From Paenibacillus sp. P25 (lineage in GTDB: Bacteria > Bacillota > Bacilli > Paenibacillales > NBRC-103111), in the NCBI GenBank assembly GCA_024704175.1, contig CP085629.1, positions 3,968,001-4,032,000 on the forward strand: a stretch of DNA of 64,000 bases, written 5' to 3'. The notes beneath the pieces were generated by a model. The model had not been told where the DNA came from, searched no databases, and was given only the letters and a program-made list of their open reading frames with translations. Shown in pieces: positions 47,614 through 58,398 of this stretch. Made by a program: the position numbers and the translations under genes. Positions within the stretch are counted from its first letter, which is position 1. Every line of letters begins with the position of its first letter.

Positions 47614-48615
47614 TTACTTGCGGACGGATTCTGACGCGGAGACGATCCCCCGGAACGCCGATTTCGGCTCCCCATTTTCGTCGAACAAGAGCGGCCAGTT
47701 TTTACGATGTCTTACAGGAAAATGGTTTAGCCAGCTTCCGTCATCCGTAACGCCCCAAAAAGTAACCCCCGTAACCGCATCCTTATGCCGCAGAAACATC
47801 TCAAATATTTCCCTGTAGCGCTTCGCCTGGCTTTCCAGCAGTTCCTGCGGAGGCTCGGTATAGCGGATTTCGTCATCGTTCTCGCGATAAAATGAAAGAT
47901 CGAGCTCCGTGATTTGCACTTTCACCCCAAGAGAGGCGAACTGAACGATCGAATTCTCGATTTCCTCTACGGGGGGACCTTCCACACTCCAATGCCCCTG
48001 CAAACCGACCGCGTCGATGGGTGTGCCGCTCTCTTTCAGTTCCTTAACCAGGTTAAATATTTTCTGGCGTTTTTCCCTATTTTCCGTATTGTAGTCGTTA
48101 TAAAACAGGACCGCATCCGGGTCGGTCTTGCGCGCCAGGTGAAAAGCCAGCGATATGTAGTCCTTGCCGATGATCTTCAGCCACTGTGTATCGCGCAGCG
48201 GCTCACTGCCTTGGTCCGTAATCGCCTCATTCACCACATCCCATGCGTGTATTTTCCCCTTGTACCGGCCAACCACGGTGGCAATATGTTCCTCCAGCCG
48301 TTGGATCAGCAGGCCGCGATCCGCCCCCTCGAACACCCAGTCTGGAGTCTGGTTGTGCCAAACCAAGGTATGGCCGCGTAGTTTCATCCGATGATCTTCC
48401 GCAAATTTCACGATTTTGTCAGCCGGTTCAAAGCGATAGGCCCCCTCGGCAGGATGAATTTCTTCGAATTTCATCACGTTCTCGGCAGTCAAGCCGCTGA
48501 ATTGCCGGGCAATCAGGTCTGGATGGCGGTCCAGAGTCTCCGGGCTGACAGCCGCACCGATTGGGAAATGGCGGGCGTACGCGTCACGGAGCGCCGCAAC
48601 TTCCTTATTTTGCAT
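47614..48615 (-). CDS. Intracellular GH10 xylanase
   Basis: ATG 48615 has GGAGGGG upstream; the frame to 48663 overlaps the cre site and is rejected. 333 residues, catalytic domain only, no signal peptide. Acid/base Glu in IHAWDVVNEAITD, nucleophile Glu in VQITELDLSFYRE, and GHTLVWHNQTPDWVF. Cytoplasmic GH10 enzymes cut imported xylo- or aldouronate oligosaccharides. Forms an operon with the sugar-binding protein. Confidence 0.92.
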   Translation of the reverse strand: MQNKEVAALRDAYARHFPIGAAVSPETLDRHPDLIARQFSGLTAENVMKFEEIHPAEGAYRFEPADKIVKFAEDHRMKLRGHTLVWHNQTPDWVFEGADRGLLIQRLEEHIATVVGRYKGKIHAWDVVNEAITDQGSEPLRDTQWLKIIGKDYISLAFHLARKTDPDAVLFYNDYNTENREKRQKIFNLVKELKESGTPIDAVGLQGHWSVEGPPVEEIENSIVQFASLGVKVQITELDLSFYRENDDEIRYTEPPQELLESQAKRYREIFEMFLRHKDAVTGVTFWGVTDDGSWLNHFPVRHRKNWPLLFDENGEPKSAFRGIVSASESVRK

Positions 48616-48638
48616 TCCAATCCCCTCCGTTTCAATAA

Positions 48639-48652
48639 TTAAAGCGCTTTCA
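48639..48652. promoter_or_regulatory. cre site (CcpA) upstream of the GH10 gene
   Basis: TTAAAGCGCTTTCA (minus TGAAAGCGCTTTAA) carries the perfect cre core AAAGCGCTTT and differs from the consensus at one end base. It lies 24-37 bp upstream of the start codon, where bound CcpA would block transcription when preferred sugars are present. Confidence 0.75.
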
Positions 48653-48804
48653 ATATCTTCCATATTTAGTTTATTTCCTTGCGCGCAGCGAGAACATGCC
48701 CAAAGTTCAACTCGTTTTACCCAAATCTGCTGTCGCCGGCCGAGACGCTCCCCTATGTATCCGTTACAGCTTTATAGCCACCCGCTCACCGAAGAAGGCA
48801 AAGC

Positions 48805-48840
48805 AAAAAAAGTCCTTCGTCTGAGTTGACGAAGGACTTT
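48805..48840 (-). terminator. Terminator of the GH28 operon
   Basis: AAAGTCCTTCGTC (48809-48821) pairs perfectly with GACGAAGGACTTT (48828-48840), loop TGAGTT, followed on the minus strand by further T residues. The interval 48653-48804 shows no gene. Confidence 0.88.
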
Positions 48841-48906
48841 CATTTTGCTTCCTGAGAACGTCATACTTCATGCTGAGGTCGCCGGTGACCATATCCGATC
48901 TAGCGG

Positions 48907-50286
48907 TTAGACCATGGTTCGTCCCATAGATCCATACTCCGTAATATCTTCTTTCAAAATCTTGCAATTCTCAATAATATACGACTCTCTCGTATCTTCA
49001 TTCAAAGCATGGAACCTCAGCCCGTCCAGCGTAAGCCGTTCCACATTTCTAATATCCATAAACGTCGTCCGGCTCCAGGTCGGATAATAGTTCTCGGATA
49101 CTTTGTCCGGATGCTCGAATCGCATATCCCAAACCTTCGGGTATTCTGCGGGAATATCCTCCTTACACACGCCTCCAACAAAGGTATAGATGATGTTCTT
49201 CAACGTTAAATCGCGGATCGGGTAGCCCTCGCAGGCATCGACCCGAATGCCGTTGAAGGATGGGCGACCCATCATATCATGGGTGAAGCGGTAATGGGTA
49301 TTGTTCATCTCGTCATCGTCCGTCGCAATGATATCTGAAAGTATAATCCGCTCCAGCGTACCGATCTCCGGCATTTCATGGAGTCCGATCGACGAACCGA
49401 TCCTATCCAGGCGGTTGTTCAGAAGGATAAAGATCGGCCGCGTTACATTCCGCATGACAAGGCCTTGGGCCATGATGTCGGTAATACTGCCGCCTTCCGT
49501 ACATTCAATTTTAATCCCTTCGCGCCATACATTCTCAAACGTGCAATTATGAATCGTAACATTGGAGATATCGCCCACGGATTTGAGACCGATGCGAACG
49601 CCTGCGCAAATGGACGTAAAGTGGCAATTGGTAATATGTACATTTTTCATCGGATGGTCTTTGCTGCTTGCTTGCAAACAAAGGTTATCATCCGTGCCTA
49701 AAATCTTGCAATTGGAAATAAAGACGTTTTTACAGCCGTCATAGTCCAGTCCGTCCCCGTTGTACTTTCGGTCATTGCGAATGTCCAAGTCCTCGCACCA
49801 AATGTTCTCGCTGTCCAGGAAGGCCGTTGTCCACGCCGTCGAATTATAGAGCCGCAGACCCTTGACGTGAATATGCTTGCAGCGTAAAAAACGCATCATC
49901 ATCGGGCGATAAGTGCTGCCCTCGTTCGGAAAGGACTCGGCGTTGCCGTTAATCTCGCCCTGCCCGATGACGCCAATATTCTCAGCATCCTCAGCGTAAA
50001 TAAAGCATTTATCCATGTCCTTCTCATTGACATAACGATTATAATGCGTCCCGTCCGGATAATCGCCGATATCGGGATTGGCAAGAAGCGTTGCCGACGG
50101 GTTCACCTGCAAATAAACATTGGATTTCAAAAATATCGTTCCGCAGACAAACGTGCCGCCTGCCAAAACAACATAGCCGCCGCCCGCCTTATAGCAGTCG
50201 TCGATCGCTTGTTGAATGGGTTTGGTATCCACCGTAACGCCATCGCCTTTAGCGCCGTATGCTTTTACATCAAATACATCCCGCAT
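48907..50286 (-). CDS. GH28 polygalacturonase-like protein, no signal peptide
   Basis: 459 residues, parallel beta-helix. Start FDVKAYGAKGDGVTVDTKPI is the common opening of GH28/pectate-lyase-like proteins; KYNGDGLDYDGCKNVFISNC and ILGTDDNLCLQASS correspond to the N-x-D and G-D/T-D-D catalytic Asp motifs, and REGIKIE to the R-x-K motif. The usual G-H-G is replaced by CAGVRIGL, so specificity may differ from classical polygalacturonases. Lacks a signal peptide, so oligosaccharides are probably processed inside the cell. Confidence 0.82.
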   Translation of the reverse strand: MRDVFDVKAYGAKGDGVTVDTKPIQQAIDDCYKAGGGYVVLAGGTFVCGTIFLKSNVYLQVNPSATLLANPDIGDYPDGTHYNRYVNEKDMDKCFIYAEDAENIGVIGQGEINGNAESFPNEGSTYRPMMMRFLRCKHIHVKGLRLYNSTAWTTAFLDSENIWCEDLDIRNDRKYNGDGLDYDGCKNVFISNCKILGTDDNLCLQASSKDHPMKNVHITNCHFTSICAGVRIGLKSVGDISNVTIHNCTFENVWREGIKIECTEGGSITDIMAQGLVMRNVTRPIFILLNNRLDRIGSSIGLHEMPEIGTLERIILSDIIATDDDEMNNTHYRFTHDMMGRPSFNGIRVDACEGYPIRDLTLKNIIYTFVGGVCKEDIPAEYPKVWDMRFEHPDKVSENYYPTWSRTTFMDIRNVERLTLDGLRFHALNEDTRESYIIENCKILKEDITEYGSMGRTMV

Positions 50287-50364
50287 CTCGTTCCTCCTCC
50301 AAAACCCCAGCCATCCTGTTTCATATTCGCAGCCCCTGCCCTCAGCGAAAGGGGCTGCACGGAT

Positions 50365-52050
50365 TTACTCGCTGTCATCCTTAGGCTTGATCTCTTTTCC
50401 GGGATACAAAAGAATCCATCGTCCGTAATCGTTGGTTACGGAAGCCGCATCCGCCGTCATCTCGAACGTATCCGGGCTCACGGTCACATAGCGGCCGTTT
50501 CCGGCGACCTTCAGCATCCCGTTCCCATTGCCGGTATCGCTGTATAGGAAGGTCTCGGATTGTCCGATTTGTCCGGATGCTGCAAGCAGTTTCCCCTGCT
50601 CGTTTACGGTGACATACTTTCCGGTGGACAGAGAACGAAACGCAAAGCGGTTTGCATCCAAGTAAACGGCTTCGAAGCCGGTTGCGGCTTCCAGCCGCTT
50701 TCCGGTGACGGCAAGCGGAAGTGAAGCGCCGGCAGCCGCCGCCAAGGTTCCCGTCTCCGGAGTCTTCAGCTTGATTTGGGACTGAAGCGAAACGGTAAAC
50801 TTTACGGGCTTGGCCGCCGGGTGATGAGCGTCCAATAGCCCGCCGAACGAGGGATGATCGTAGTAAAATATACCGACCGGCATCCGATCGATCACTTCTT
50901 TGATATAGCTTAACTGCGATTCCGGGATGCCGACCTCTTCCCGGAACAAGTGCCAGATCTGCTCGTACATCGGACGGAATTGTCCCCGGTTTTTCGGCGA
51001 AATCGCAAGACCTGGGATCCACGAATAGCCTTTGCCCATATCCTCCAGGGTGTAGCCGACGCCAGGAATCGGAATATAAGGAACGTCATAGCCCAGATTA
51101 TATTTCGCAACATACTCAGTCTGCTTTTACCAGCGGATACGTGTTATTCGGGTACGACACCATATCGGCGCCGCTCGGGTTATGTTCTCTCTGCGTATAG
51201 CCGATCTCCGCGACCATCGTCAGAAGTCCGAGCCCCAGCTGGGAATGAGCCTGATCGCGCCCGCTTTCCTGCAGCTGTCCCTCTTCGTTCTGGACATAGT
51301 GAATGACGGAACCATTGCCATAGCCATGCTTGAAGTAATCGACCGCATCATTATAGATGGCCTTATCCTCGCTCCAAATGCCCAGACACATATTAAACAG
51401 AACATCCGCGCGTCCCAGTTGCCGTTGGCCCATCCGCCGTTCACATAGCCGTACGTCTTGGTCAGCGGATAAAAGACATTCATCATCATAGAAGTGAATT
51501 GGGACATCTCCTCCTTCTTCCAGCCCGAATTGCTGTAGCGCATGATTTCAGCCGCATTCAAAAGCTTGTAACCGTACAAGCTCGCGGCAAGCTGGGCATC
51601 GTGTCCCTGAATCGATTTTAAAGAGCCTGCCCAACCGTTCAAAATCCGCAATGCTGCCTTCGCGTATACGGGGTCGCCTGTAACAGACCACTCCACTGCG
51701 AGGATTAGTGCTGCCGAGGAGCTGTTCTGCAAGTCGGAGTTTCCTTTGTTGCCGTTCACCGCATCGTTGCGGTATACCGTTTCATAGAAGGTATTCGTAT
51801 AAGTCGGCTGGGCAAGTTTGTTCGACTGCATGAGCCGCCATTCGGGAAGCCATGGGGACTGACGTTTCTCGACCTTATCCTTCATGAGCTGAAGATCTTC
51901 TTGCGTATAAAGCATGCCGGGGTGTAAAAACGCATCGTCAGCGGATGCCCCTGCCCGTCCTGCAAACAGTGTTGTGTAGCCTAACAGCAAGCTGCAGGCC
52001 AGTACGACAGCCAACCAACCATTTCTGGAAGAACCGATTAGCAAACTCAT
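50365..52050 (-). CDS. Secreted alginate-lyase-family protein with C-terminal beta-trefoil-like domain, two frameshifts
   Basis: ATG 52050 has GGGAGGG upstream; signal peptide WLAVVLACSLLLGYTTLFAG. HPGMLYTQEDLQLMKDKVEK, YVNGGWANGNWDA and, after a break near 51420, DVLFNMCLGIWSEDKAIYND, DQAHSQLGLGLLTMVAEIGY are typical of the alginate_lyase (alpha/alpha toroid) family. A second break near 51115 joins EYVAKYNLGYDVPYIPIPGV to GKGYSWIPGLAI. The last 130 residues (TGKYVTVNEQGKLLAASGQI) look like a fascin/beta-trefoil fold. Probably an acidic-polysaccharide lyase of this pectin/xylan locus rather than an alginate-specific enzyme. Confidence 0.78.
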
Positions 52051-52202
52051 CCTATACCCTCCCAAGTTCAAATAAGCTGAAATGAGTAAAGATCTGATCC
52101 GGCCAAAATAAAATCGCTTACCAGCCCGTTCTCCATCGCCTCCTGCCCGGTTGCCGACTATATTTTAGATAGGCCAGGGCTTGTGGCCCCGACCTGAACT
52201 AA

Positions 52203-53816
52203 TCATTTGCCGCCTTTATCCAGATACTCTTGAATTTGCTTCTTCAGTTCGGCGCGAATTTTTTCGAGACCAAGCTGCTTCAGATCGCCGTTCAGCTTTT
52301 CAAATTGCGTTTCCCAATCTTTGATTTGTCCAGCCTTTAGCATCTGAATAAACGGATCGGTTTTGGAGCTGATGTTGGCGTACTCGGACTTTACGTCGCT
52401 GTTGTCGAACTGAAATCCGCCAAGCGGCTGATAGGAATACGAGTCCGTTTTCGCCGAGTAATCGAAATAGGCTTTCTCCTTGTCGTCGATATCGCTGCTG
52501 AGTCGAATCATGCTGGGATTCCAAGTAAATTCGTAGCCGGGGAAAATATAATTTTTCGATTCGTCCAGCGACTTATATTGATTGGTCCCTACAGCCTCCC
52601 AATGCTTGCCCGGAATGCCGAGCTCGAACAGATCATGGTTGTCCTGGCTGGCGAACAGCCAGTCGAAGAACTTCATCGTTCTGTCGATGTTCTTGGAGCT
52701 GGCCGGAATGGCCAGCGAATTGTTCGCTCTATAGTTGGTTGGGATGCCGTGCGGCTTCATGTTGCGAGCATCATTCCTGGTAATGAAAAACTCCAAATCC
52801 GCGCCTGGAATCGTATCCTTCAGTTTCTTCCGGTCCGCGGCATAGCCGCTGATCGTGCCGTAATACGATGCGGCTTTACCCGACATGAAGAACGCCTTCT
52901 GGTCCTTCTGGCTGATGACGTCCTTCTCCAAATATTTGCTCCACTCGGACCATTTGTCGAAATACGGAAAAGCGGTTTTCATGCTATTGTACGGAGCCGG
53001 CGACTTGGCCCACTCGGAAGCAGGATCGCCTTGCACGACGATATCCAGCACCTTCTTCTTGTCGTCAGACAGGTGAACCATAAAGTTAAGTCCAAACAAA
53101 CCCACCGATGGGAGGGTCGGAATCACCGGCGACTCGCCGGAGCCGGCCCAAATTTCCTGGAACCCGCCGTTGCCCTTCACCGCCAGCGGGGTCAGGCTCT
53201 TGTCGTTCTCCCGCACCTTCTGGTAAAACTTCTCTAAATCCTCATAGTCGCTGATCGGCCCGAGCCCGTTTTTCTCGCGCAAATCCTTTCGAATATAAAC
53301 CACGGGAAGATCGACGAAATACTGAGTGAACGGAATCGTGTACAAATGCCCGTCGTAGCGCTTATTCGCTTCGATAAACTCCGGAGGAAACGCTTTCTTT
53401 AACCCCGGATAGGCCTCGTTGTTAAAATATTTGTCCAGCTGGGCATAGGCGCCTTGCGGAATGAGCTCTCTCAGATTCATGAAATCGGCATCAAAAACAA
53501 AATCCATCTCCTCGCCCGCGACCATCATCAGCTTCACTTTTTGTTTATGGTCGCTGATCGGGTTCCATTGGATGTTGAGCTTCGTGTTCAAGGTGCCGCT
53601 TGTGCGTTTCTCGAATTCATCGAATACCGCCTGCATGTCCTTCGGCTGGTCTCCGAACAGCATTCCCTTTAACGTCACCGGCGGCAAGTCGCCGCCTTGC
53701 GCGCTGGAGCCGCCGGAAGCCGCGGCGTTATCCGATGGCTTGCTGTCGCTGCAAGCGGTCGCAGCTCCGAGCACCGCAATCGCCAGCAATGCAGCCGAAA
53801 TTCTTGTTGCTATCAT
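52203..53816 (-). CDS. Extracellular sugar-binding lipoprotein of an Lpl-type ABC system
   Basis: 537 residues, intact. ATG 53816 has GGGAGGA upstream. ISAALLAIAVLGAATACSDS ends in a lipobox Cys. LFGDQPKDMQAVFDEFEKRT and WNPISDHKQKVKLMMVAGEE are typical of LplA/YtcQ-type binding proteins. It comes right after the permease genes in the same transcript. Expected ligand: pectin- or heteroxylan-derived oligosaccharides. Confidence 0.88.
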   Translation of the reverse strand: MIATRISAALLAIAVLGAATACSDSKPSDNAAASGGSSAQGGDLPPVTLKGMLFGDQPKDMQAVFDEFEKRTSGTLNTKLNIQWNPISDHKQKVKLMMVAGEEMDFVFDADFMNLRELIPQGAYAQLDKYFNNEAYPGLKKAFPPEFIEANKRYDGHLYTIPFTQYFVDLPVVYIRKDLREKNGLGPISDYEDLEKFYQKVRENDKSLTPLAVKGNGGFQEIWAGSGESPVIPTLPSVGLFGLNFMVHLSDDKKKVLDIVVQGDPASEWAKSPAPYNSMKTAFPYFDKWSEWSKYLEKDVISQKDQKAFFMSGKAASYYGTISGYAADRKKLKDTIPGADLEFFITRNDARNMKPHGIPTNYRANNSLAIPASSKNIDRTMKFFDWLFASQDNHDLFELGIPGKHWEAVGTNQYKSLDESKNYIFPGYEFTWNPSMIRLSSDIDDKEKAYFDYSAKTDSYSYQPLGGFQFDNSDVKSEYANISSKTDPFIQMLKAGQIKDWETQFEKLNGDLKQLGLEKIRAELKKQIQEYLDKGGK

Positions 53817-53848
53817 ATATGTTCCTCCCTTTTTGTGAAAACCTAAGT

Positions 53849-54730
53849 TCAGCCTTTAACAGCGCCTACCATCAAACCTTTGACGAAATATTTCTGAAGA
53901 AACGGATAAAGGAAGATGACCGGCCCGATCGTCACGATCGTCGTTGCCAGCCGAACCGTGATGGCCGGCGGAATAAAATCCGGTATGGTGACATCTGCAG
54001 ACACTTGATTGACATAATCCAGATTGTTCATGATCCGTTGAATCAAATACTGCAGCGGGAACTTATGCGGATCGTTGATGTACAGCGGCGCATTGAACCA
54101 GTTGTTCCAATAGCTCAGCGCGTAAAACAATCCGATCGTCGCGAGCGCCGGCAGCGATACCGGCAAAATGATGCGAAACAGGATATAAGCGTCGTTGGCG
54201 CCGTCCATCTTGGCCGATTCCGCCAGCGATTCGTCGATCGTAGCGAAAAAATTGCGCAGCAGAAACATATTCCAAGCGCTAATCATGCTAGGTACGATGA
54301 GCACCCAGATCGAATCCTTCATACCCAGATACTTGGAAATGAGCAAATAGGAAGCGACAAGCCCTCCGTGGAACAGCATCGTAAAGTACACATAGAAGGC
54401 GATGCCGTTGCGGTATTTGACCGACTTGACGGATATGGCGTACGCCAGGGCGCTGGTGAACACCATCGATAATCCCGTTCCGATGAACGTGACGAATGTG
54501 GTCACCCCATAGGCCCGGTAAATCGTATTGTCCCGGAAGATCAGCTTGTAAGCCTGAAGACTGAATTCCTTAGGGAAGAATGTGTAACCGTGCCTCAAAA
54601 TTTCCGCCTCTGACGCAAATGAGCTGGCCACTACTGCCACGAACGGCAGCAAGCAGTACAGTGAAAATAAGGCGATAATGACATAGAAGGCCGACTTCAG
54701 CAATTTATCCGGAATGCTCTCCCTGATCAT
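53849..54730 (-). CDS. Sugar ABC transporter permease (LplC/YtcP type)
   Basis: 293 residues, six predicted helices, intact. EAA loop ESAKMDGANDAYILFRIILP. C-terminus ...KYFVKGLMVGAVKG is typical of carbohydrate-uptake 1 permeases. Lies between its partner permease and binding protein. No ATPase is encoded here; a shared MsmX-type ATPase is usual for these systems. Confidence 0.92.
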   Translation of the reverse strand: MIRESIPDKLLKSAFYVIIALFSLYCLLPFVAVVASSFASEAEILRHGYTFFPKEFSLQAYKLIFRDNTIYRAYGVTTFVTFIGTGLSMVFTSALAYAISVKSVKYRNGIAFYVYFTMLFHGGLVASYLLISKYLGMKDSIWVLIVPSMISAWNMFLLRNFFATIDESLAESAKMDGANDAYILFRIILPVSLPALATIGLFYALSYWNNWFNAPLYINDPHKFPLQYLIQRIMNNLDYVNQVSADVTIPDFIPPAITVRLATTIVTIGPVIFLYPFLQKYFVKGLMVGAVKG

Positions 54731-54746
54731 GACCTTATCCCCTTTC

Positions 54747-55724
54747 CTAAAAAATGGCCGAATCCGGCGCCGTTTTCTTGGCGATAGAATTGACCGTCAC
54801 GACGAGTAGAAACCCGAGAACCGATTGCAGCAAAGCGACTGCCGACGACATGCCCATATCTCCGAGATCCATCAGCCCTCTGAAGACGAAAGTATCGATG
54901 ACGTCCGTCGTGGGGTAAAGCGCAGGATTCCTGCCGACAATCGCAAAGATCATCCCGAAATCGCCGTTAAATATGTGTCCGACACTTAAGATCGTCAGCA
55001 GGATGACGGTCGGCTTCAGCGGCGGCAACGTGATGAAGCGGATTTTTTGCCAGCGGCTGGCTCCATCCATTGATGCGGATTCGTAGATCTCCGGATGAAT
55101 GCCCGCAATGGCGGCCATGTAGACGATAGAGCCGAACCCGGCGCTTTGCCATATTTTCAACAGGACCAGAATCGCCGGCCAGTATTGGGGGAAGACAAGA
55201 AGTTGACCGGCTTCACCCCGAACAGCCCTAGCATCTGATTCAAAAATCCCCCGTCCGTCGCTACGAAAGCGGTCATGAACATCGCCACGACCGTCCATGA
55301 AATAAAATGCGGGAAGATCATCACGGACTGGGTGACTTTCTTAAACCACTTGCCTCCGAGCTCCGTGACCATAATCGCGATAGCTACGGCTGCGATCGTG
55401 CCGAATACGATAAATAGTACATTAAGGAATAGCGTGTTGGTTACGATTTTGACCCAATCGTCCGAGCGGAAAAAAAATTGAAAATTTTTAAGCCCGACGA
55501 ACTTGCTGCCCGCAATCCCTTTTACGGCCTTAAAGTCTTGGAAGGCAATGACAATCCCTCCCATCGGCAAATAAGCGAATACAAAAAACCAAATCATGGC
55601 CGGCGGCCAAAAGGTACATCAATTTATTCACTTTCAATTCGTGGAAAAATGCGGCCGCGGCACTGCGCTTTTTATTCGCGGACCGCCCTGTTACCGCGGT
55701 GTTTACGTCTGTCACGGTATTCAT
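54747..55724 (-). CDS. Sugar ABC transporter permease (LplB/YteP type), two frameshifts
   Basis: Frames joined: FFHELKVNKLMYLLA, then MIWFFVFAYLPMGGIVIAFQ and DFKAVKGIAGSKFVGLKNFQ (break near 55600), then PQYWPAILVLLKIWQSAGFG and YESASMDGASRWQKIRFITL (EAA loop; break at G5 55187-55191 on plus strand, one C missing on the minus side). About 325 residues, normal for the family. First gene of the transport operon. Confidence 0.82.
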
Positions 55725-55792
55725 GCTGCCCTGCCCCTTTCAACGTTCGTTGGGATTACTATACGATCGCAAAGTGAAAATAAAAAGTGTGG

Positions 55793-55797
55793 ATACG
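55793..55797 (-). promoter_or_regulatory. Partial copy of the CGTATCCA element upstream of the transport operon
   Basis: Minus-strand CGTATCCA, preceded by GAGTTTTTCGTA, about 70 bp upstream of the permease start, with TATAGT (55763-55758) as possible -10. It shares the core of the element found at 58305-58324 and 62021-62041 but not its A tract or spacing, so weight is low. Confidence 0.3.
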
Positions 55798-55885
55798 TAC
55801 GAAAAACTCCGTTTTCCAACGAATCGCCTGTTTGAAAAATGACCAAATTGGTTGATTTGCGGGTACTCGCGGCTGCATATAGGGC

Positions 55886-58210
55886 TTAGGACTGCTTGGA
55901 TAGCGGGTGTTTCCGGAAATGATCGGGCGTCATGCCGTAATGCTTCTTGAAGGATACATAAAAATAATTCGTATTCTCAAAGCCGACCATCTCTCCGATT
56001 TTGTTCGCCGGCAGATCGGTTTCGAGAAGAAGCGCCCTCGCTTTTTGAAACCGGTACTCGCCCAGATACACAGCAATCGATTTTCCGACCCTATCCTTGA
56101 ACAGCTTTCGCGTGTAATTCATCGACAAGCCCCCGCCTCCACCAGCGTTTCCACGGTCAAATTGGAATCGGCATAGTGCTCGTCGATATAGCGCAGGATT
56201 TTGTCTACGATCCATTTGTTTTTATGCTGGGCCTGGGAGTCCCGCAGACTGGCCGCCTTCTCGCATAGGCCCAAGTACCATGTTTCTATCTCACCGATCG
56301 TCTCCCACTGACCCAGCTGTCCGCAGAGCGTGCCGATATCGAGCGTCAGCTCCTTGGGATCCGCTGCGACCATGGCCTTCATCGTTCGCGCAGTCGAAAT
56401 CAACAGTTGGGTAAAGCTGAGCATCATTTCGTCGAACGAAGCGGATTGCACGTAACCGATAAATTGCGAAACCGCCTTCTCCACTTTATCCATATCGCCC
56501 AGCTTGAGCCGATCCATAATTTGCTTCTCAAGACCCCCCACTTGGCTGTCTTGAAGCGATTCCCTTGTCTCCTCTATGCTCGAATCGATGATGGCCCCTT
56601 TCCCCATGATGAGCCTGTAAAGGGATGCCTTCCTGGCTGTTTCCCAGGAAGTTTTGATATCCGCCATCGACCTCACGAACGGCCCGATGGAAACGGTTAC
56701 AGAAAGCTTGAGGAATTTATGGATGTGCAGCTGTATGTCCCGAAGCACTTCGGCAAGCTCCTGCACAGGCTCATGCGACCCATCCGGCAGATTGGCGATC
56801 ATGGCGACACCGTCTTCCCCGCAGTCGTAACAAACGACGGTAAACCGTCCGGAACCGACCTCAGTCGCGATATTCGATATCGCATATTTAAACAGCGCAA
56901 TATCGGAAGGCTTATAAGCGGCGGACAGCTTCCGGTACGAATCGATCTTTAGCATAACTGCGATGAAACGGTTGTACTCCCAAGTGACGCCGACCTTTTC
57001 CAATCTTTTTCTGATTTCCGCTTCATTCGACCAGCCCCCGGCCGTCAGCGACCCAAGCACCTCATGACGTTTGGCGGATTGATAGTCGGCAACGCTCCTT
57101 TGCAAATCGTGAATTTTATGCTCCAAGTACGTGATCGTTCCACCCAGCAGATCAAGCTCGCTGACGCCTTGGACATCCTCGCCGCCAACCGGCAAATTGC
57201 GCACGTTCATCATCAAACGGTGGATCGGTCCGTAAATCCATCCGGTAAAAAAACCGCCAAGCAGCACCACGAAGAGCAGCATCACGCCCGTCACGGTTAA
57301 AATAAACCGCTTCATCTCCTTCACTTGACTCAGCAGACTTTCATAGTCGATCACTCCGATGAAGGTCCAGCCCAGACTGTCGGATTTGATATAGGATATC
57401 CGGTAACTGCGGCCGTTTTTCGTCATTTCCAAGGAGCCTCTGGGCGAGTCGGACGATTGAATTTGGCGCACATCGTCTTCGCCGGCCAGGCTTGCGTTGA
57501 TCATGGCGCTGTTCGAATGCGAAATCACGGTGCCCTGCTTGTTCAGGATCATCGATTGGAACGACTTGCCGCCCGCTCCGTTCATCACCATGCTTTGCAG
57601 CACCTGCTGATCCAGATTTACGATCATCGCGCCGCTCATGATTTTCCCGATGCTATTGACGTAGATGAGGGAAATCAGATTATTATCGTAGGTTCTTCCA
57701 TTAATCTCATATTGAATATGCCGCGGATAGAAGATGCCGTTTCGATTGGGCTCGATGCGGTCCAACAACTGAAGGATGCCCTGATCGTAAAAATCGTCGA
57801 AGGCCTGCACTGTGGTAAGCGAGGAAAAGGCCAGCTTCCGCTGGGAGTTCAACACGTAAATCGAATGAACGAGAGGGTTCGTGCCGCTGAGCTCTGTAAG
57901 CTTGCCTGCCGATTCTGCCTAAATCGCCGGTGCTGAAATCCCGATTGTAAAAGCCGCTTTGAATATCGGCTCCGGCGAAAGCGGTACCATAATTATCATA
58001 AGCCGACTTCAGCAAAATGCTGGCGGTGTTGTACGATTGTTCGATCGCCCGGTCCGTCGACCTGTCAAGCTCGCCGGTCCAATCTGAAGTAACCCTGGAG
58101 GTAATCAATACCGTCAGTAAAGCAATAACTAATAAACCTACAAAAAAGTACGACAAAATGATGCGCAGCAGCATCTTCCTATTGGTTAGAAAGCGCAGCA
58201 TGTTTCTCAT
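55886..58210 (-). CDS. Membrane-bound AraC-family regulator (YesS-like), two frameshifts
   Basis: ATG 58210 has GGGGGG upstream. Helix RIILSYFFVGLLVIALLTVL, an extracellular Cache-like sensor of about 250 residues, second helix FILTVTGVMLLFVVLLGGFF, a cytoplasmic linker with coiled-coil and GGDEF-like middle, and a C-terminal AraC double helix-turn-helix (DEHYADSNLTVETLVEAG, then MNYTRKLFKDRVGKSIAVYL and GEMVGFENTNYFYVSFKKHY). Breaks near 57905 and at 56130-56134 (one missing G) are corrected. About 775 residues. Probably senses an oligosaccharide outside the cell and activates the flanking transport and lyase genes. Confidence 0.82.
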
Positions 58211-58282
58211 GTTGTCCCCCCTTTTTACCTTCATAAGAAAAGAAAGAGACGACTGCAGAACGGCGTCGGCCCGTCTCTAGTC

Positions 58283-58324
58283 AATGTAACAGAAGCCCGA
58301 GGCCGAATGGATACGTTTTTTTAA
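58283..58324 (-). promoter_or_regulatory. Operator plus extended -10 promoter of the membrane regulator gene
   Basis: Minus strand TTAAAAAAACGTATCCATTC (58324-58305), then exactly 13 bases to TGTTACATT (58291-58283), an extended -10. The same 20-mer with one change and the same spacing occurs upstream of the heparinase-like gene. The position over the -35 suggests an activator site. Confidence 0.6.
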
Positions 58325-58350
58325 CACCGAACCGCGCTTTTTTTAGAACT

Positions 58351-58388
58351 TCAAGCGGCCCCATTCCCGCTGGACAGGGGCCGCTTGA
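58351..58388. terminator. Perfect GC-rich hairpin between heparinase-like gene and regulator gene
   Basis: TCAAGCGGCCCC (58351-58362) pairs perfectly with GGGGCCGCTTGA (58377-58388). On the minus strand no U tract follows, so termination is only possible, not sure; it lies 10 bp past the end of the heparinase-like gene. Confidence 0.5.
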
Positions 58389-58398
58389 CGAATTCTAT

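Noticed and set aside
48764..48967. Short minus-strand open frame overlapping the GH28 terminator
   Set aside because: It runs through a perfect terminator hairpin and the end of GH28 and has no ribosome binding site.
58351..58388. Confident terminator call for the GC-rich hairpin
   Set aside because: No U tract follows on either strand; kept only as a low-confidence feature.
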